From NCBI GenBank assembly GCA_965242745.1, contig CBDETG010000007.1:1-36403 (forward strand): a stretch of DNA of 36,403 bases, read 5' to 3'. This stretch comes from JABAAI01 sp965242745. GTDB lineage: Bacteria; Spirochaetota; Leptospiria; Leptospirales; Leptonemataceae. This document shows positions 33,768-36,403 of this stretch, in pieces. Under the pieces are notes generated by a model. That model ran no database searches. It worked only from the letters and a program-made list of their open reading frames with translations, and was not told the DNA's origin. How positions within the stretch are numbered: the first letter of the stretch is position 1; the number at the start of each line of letters is the position of its first letter. The translations under genes were made by a program, and so were the position numbers.

Positions 33768-35497
33768 TCAAAAACGCAGGCGCACAGAAAGCCGCGAAGT
33801 ATCCTCATAGCGAAAATATGCCGGCTTGCGCAGAGCTTGGGACCAAGTAAAAGAAAACTCTAAGAAGGCAGCGATACTTTCTATGCCCAGGGCCAAGCCC
33901 TCTAATTGCCCGCCCTGCGCAGCCCTATCCTTAGGGTCTACTACTCCTAGATCATAGGCAAAGAAGATATTATGCAGACCTATCGCCTCTTGCTTTTTGT
34001 TTTTTATAGGTAGCTTCCATTTGAAAGTATTACGCATATAAAAGCCCTTGTCTCCGGCGAGGGACTGCCTCTTAAAACCCCGCACCGTGTAATGACCGCC
34101 TATGCCTATCTGCTCTGCAGGGTGGAGGAGATCTTCGCTATACTGAGCCTGTGAGCTTGCGTGCCATTCCCATCTTTGTCTGCCCATGCGAAAGGGGAGC
34201 TGATAAGACAAACTGAGACTTATTTTTTCAAAAAGAGTCTGGGAGCGGAAGGAGAACGAAAATCATACGTATCACCGCTATAGCTAAGGCGTCCTGAGTG
34301 CCTGGCAAGGCGGCTGCTAAAAGAGCCCGGACCAAGCCTGCGATTGTGCAGCAGGGCAGCGCCGAGACTAGCTGTCTTTACGCTGCTTGTCAGCAGGAGC
34401 GTGTTATTGATATAGTTGCGTCTTTGTTGTCTGCTGCCCTCTACGGCAAGCAGCGTCGTGCTTGCGCTGCTGCGATGGACAAGGCCTGTAAGAGAGTATA
34501 GCTGCTGCAAAGAATCGCCCCTATAGACAAAGGCGCTCAAGTTGCCATGAATGCTGTTTTTGTAAGCAAAGCGGCTCAAAAAAACGGAGCCTGTAAGAGG
34601 GCCAAAGGGAAGAACAAAACGCAGGGATTCTGCATGACTGTTGTTAGCAGAGAGATCGCGGGCATTCCTTTGTATTCCAAGCGCAAGAAAATCATTCAGG
34701 GCAAAGAGACTGTCATAAGTAAAATCTGCAGACCAAGTACTTTGACCAGAAGCCTCAGAACCAGAGTTATCAATGCCAAAGGCAGCATGCCACGGCTTGC
34801 TATAGGGCTTATCGATCACTATATGAGTATATCCAAGCCTCGTTCCGGGATAAAGATGGACGGTAGCCGCATTGGAGCTGAGTCGATTGATTTGATCTAA
34901 GCCTTGCTCAATGGTACGGAGGTGTAACCAGCTGCCTTCCATAAAGGGGAAAGCTGTGAAGATTTCTGAGCGCAGACCCTGCTTCTTTTGTTTGGCAAAA
35001 CTGACTTTTTCTACTATGCCCTTGACAATCTGTATGCGCAAAATGCCGCTGCGCAGGTTCTGAGATGGAAAATAAGCGCGGGTGGTAATGAAACCGCGTC
35101 GTACATAATACTGCGTGATTTTGACAAGTACGTCATGGACCTCGCTAAGATAAACGCAGCGGCCTATTAAGCCTTTACTGAAGCTTTTTCTTTTTGCAAA
35201 AGAGAGCTGCTTATCTCCTTCGATCTTGATTTCTCGCAACGGAAAGCACTTGCCTTTTCTCTTTGGCTGTATGGGAGGCTGCTTTGGCGCGCTTTTGAGG
35301 GGAGGAGATGGAACATTGCGGCCTGTTTTCTCCTGAAAGCGCCGCACTGACTCGCGCTCCCTCTGCTCCCTTTGGCGCAGCAGCTCTCTTTGTTCCAGAG
35401 GAAGCGCGTCTGCTTCTTGGGCTTGGATGCCGCTATGAAATAGAATATGGAAGAGCAGCAGAAGGTAGCGTAAAGCCTTTTTCATAAAGGAAAACAT
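33768..35497 (-). pseudogene. TpsB-type two-partner secretion transporter (ShlB/FhaC family), frameshifted
   Basis: A likely start at ATG 35497 or 35485 precedes a signal peptide (KKALRYLLLLFHILFHSGIQ). A proline-rich linker and a POTRA pair follow (FPLREIKIEGDKQL; YYVRRGFITTRAYFPSQNL; ILRIQIVKGIVE), then the beta barrel. The frame ends at 34220 with RLFLKK. A change of frame at the T5G/A6 run (about 34222-34233) continues as ISLSLSYQLPFRM and includes the diagnostic YTVRGF loop motif, ending in LSVRLRF (aromatic C-terminus). The restored protein is about 575 residues, normal for TpsB. The longer frame from ATG 35644 adds an implausible Cys-rich leader. A -1 slip on AAAAAA, or a missing T, would restore it. 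TpsB exports a large TpsA partner across the outer membrane. Confidence 0.85.
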
Positions 35498-35672
35498 GAC
35501 GGCAAGGCATAGGCATTGGTCTGGATTGTTGCAGTATGCACAGCTCCAGCAAAACCCACGCTGCATATTCCAGACTCCGCATACTACAAACAAAGGTCGC
35601 AGCAGGCATTTTTGTTGCGCGAAAAATAAAATTTTTCTTGACATAAGATTCGCAGTTTGGCATCCGTGTATT

Positions 35673-36403
35673 ATGAAAAATAAAAACTGTTTATCTGTTA
35701 TGGGACCTGCGCCCTATAGCGCACATAAGATTTTGTATAAGCGGCTGGGCCTTCGCTCGCTACAGCTTGGCCTGCTCAGTTTGTCCCTTGCCTTTCTTGG
35801 CAACTGTGGCGGCTGCGGGAGTAGCAACGGGAATGGAGGAGGGGGCAGCAGCGCAGGCGGCACGCCGACTTGCACAGGCAGCCAGATTCTAAAAGACGGC
35901 AGCTGCGAAGCCTGTACGGCGCCGCAGTATCCCAATTCTGACAGGACGGCTTGCGTGAGCACATGCGCAGACGGCGAGCTGAAGCCCATGAACAAGCCCA
36001 CCTGTGAAACAAAACTAAGCTGCGCAGAAGGGGAGACTCACAACCCGGCAGACAACAGCTGCATCACGCTAAACTGTGAAGAAGGCGAAATCGCAGACAC
36101 GACGGCAAGCACGCCCGTTTGTATAGAAAGAAGCGCCTGCCGTACGGCCCCAGGCAAGCTCCTAGGCCCGGAGGGCGAGAGCTGCATCAGCACGACGGCC
36201 TGCACCTCTGTGGCTGGCCAGCTCATAAACACGGATGGCGACTGCCAAGCTTGCACAGGCGAGATGCCGGTCGTTAATATAGAAGAAAACGCCTGCATCA
36301 GCGAGGCCGATTGCCATGGAGGCAACAGCAGCGGCGAAAATAGCCTGCTGGGCAACAGGTGCATTACAGACGCCGCCTGCCAGGACATGGCGGGCCATGT
36401 TGC
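35673..36403 (+). CDS. Cysteine-rich repeat lipoprotein, 5' part (runs off the window)
   Basis: The frame from ATG 35673 stays open to the window edge for 243 codons. The signal peptide ends LSLAFLGNC, a good lipobox, then a Gly/Ser linker (GSSNGNGGGGSSAGG). From about residue 65 it consists of short modules built on C-x(2)-G..L..G..C..C (TCTGSQILKDGSCEAC; SCAEGETHNPADNSC; NCEEGEIADTTASTPVC), roughly one every 17-25 residues, like the disulphide-rich repeats of surface proteins. It would sit on the outside of a membrane. It diverges from the TpsB gene with a short shared promoter region, but lacks a TPS/haemagglutination domain, so it is probably not a classic TpsA. Function unknown. Confidence 0.7.
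   Translation, partial: MKNKNCLSVMGPAPYSAHKILYKRLGLRSLQLGLLSLSLAFLGNCGGCGSSNGNGGGGSSAGGTPTCTGSQILKDGSCEACTAPQYPNSDRTACVSTCADGELKPMNKPTCETKLSCAEGETHNPADNSCITLNCEEGEIADTTASTPVCIERSACRTAPGKLLGPEGESCISTTACTSVAGQLINTDGDCQACTGEMPVVNIEENACISEADCHGGNSSGENSLLGNRCITDAACQDMAGHV

Noticed and set aside
35498..35644. Longer tpsB start at ATG 35644
   Set aside because: The added 49 residues are rich in Cys and Trp and precede a good signal peptide, so translation more likely begins at 35497 or 35485.
35714..36398. Leftward genes in the last 700 bases
   Set aside because: They mirror the strong plus-strand cysteine-rich frame starting at 35673, have no ribosome sites, and their composition is that of an antisense reading.

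Overview
This is a bacterial chromosome segment, most likely from a spirochaete (Spirochaetota, perhaps near the Leptospira side). I infer this from a FliH flagellar-export protein, relaxed lipobox signal peptides, a Leptospira-like c-type cytochrome lipoprotein and an infC-rpmI-rplT cluster with full-length products. No ribosomal RNA or other decisive marker is present, so the assignment is an inference. I saw no tRNA, rRNA or CRISPR.

Layout. (1) 1-6600 is a defence-type block. It holds the tail of a probable PD-(D/E)XK nuclease, an mcrBC type IV restriction operon in which both genes carry a one-base frameshift, a divergent CHAT-domain (caspase-like) protease, and a secreted protein of unknown function. 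(2) gatB (6684-8156) is an ordinary housekeeping gene. (3) 8374-19547 is a recombined restriction island. It starts with a broken transposase tail. A very long single-chain type ISP restriction-modification gene (LlaGI/LlaBIII type: nuclease, helicase, methyltransferase, target recognition) follows. That gene is cut inside its methyltransferase domain by about 3.3 kb of AT-rich DNA, made of three small gene cassettes, each preceded by a copy of a roughly 100-125-bp repeat. A further two-gene module lies between the true 3' end of the restriction gene and a second, diverged copy of that 3' end. An SMC/OLD-like AAA ATPase starts 4 bp after the copied stop codon. (4) 19828-22298 holds two tandem, nearly identical coiled-coil/membrane genes that differ in internal repeat number, then a complete IS1595-family element with 24-bp terminal inverted repeats and an 8-bp target duplication. 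(5) 22355-25872 is a core block: an outer-membrane protein, infC, rpmI, rplT, and fliH without flagellar neighbours. (6) 25905-27073 is a 1.2-kb noncoding tandem-repeat array between two convergent genes. (7) 27070-36403 is envelope and surface biology: a cytochrome c lipoprotein, a GH16 glycosidase with Calx-beta-like domains, a Fur-family regulator, a class A penicillin-binding protein, a frameshifted two-partner-secretion (TpsB) transporter, and a divergent cysteine-rich repeat lipoprotein that runs off the window.

How the parts fit. The most unusual part is the restriction island: a repeat-bounded cassette array sits inside a methyltransferase gene, and the last cassette gene stops 2 nt before an ATG that would restart the methyltransferase half. 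Several accessory genes (mcrB, mcrC, a cassette gene, the IS1595 transposase, tpsB) carry single-base frameshifts while the housekeeping genes are intact. This suggests real decay or phase-type variation, although sequencing indels cannot be excluded from the sequence alone.
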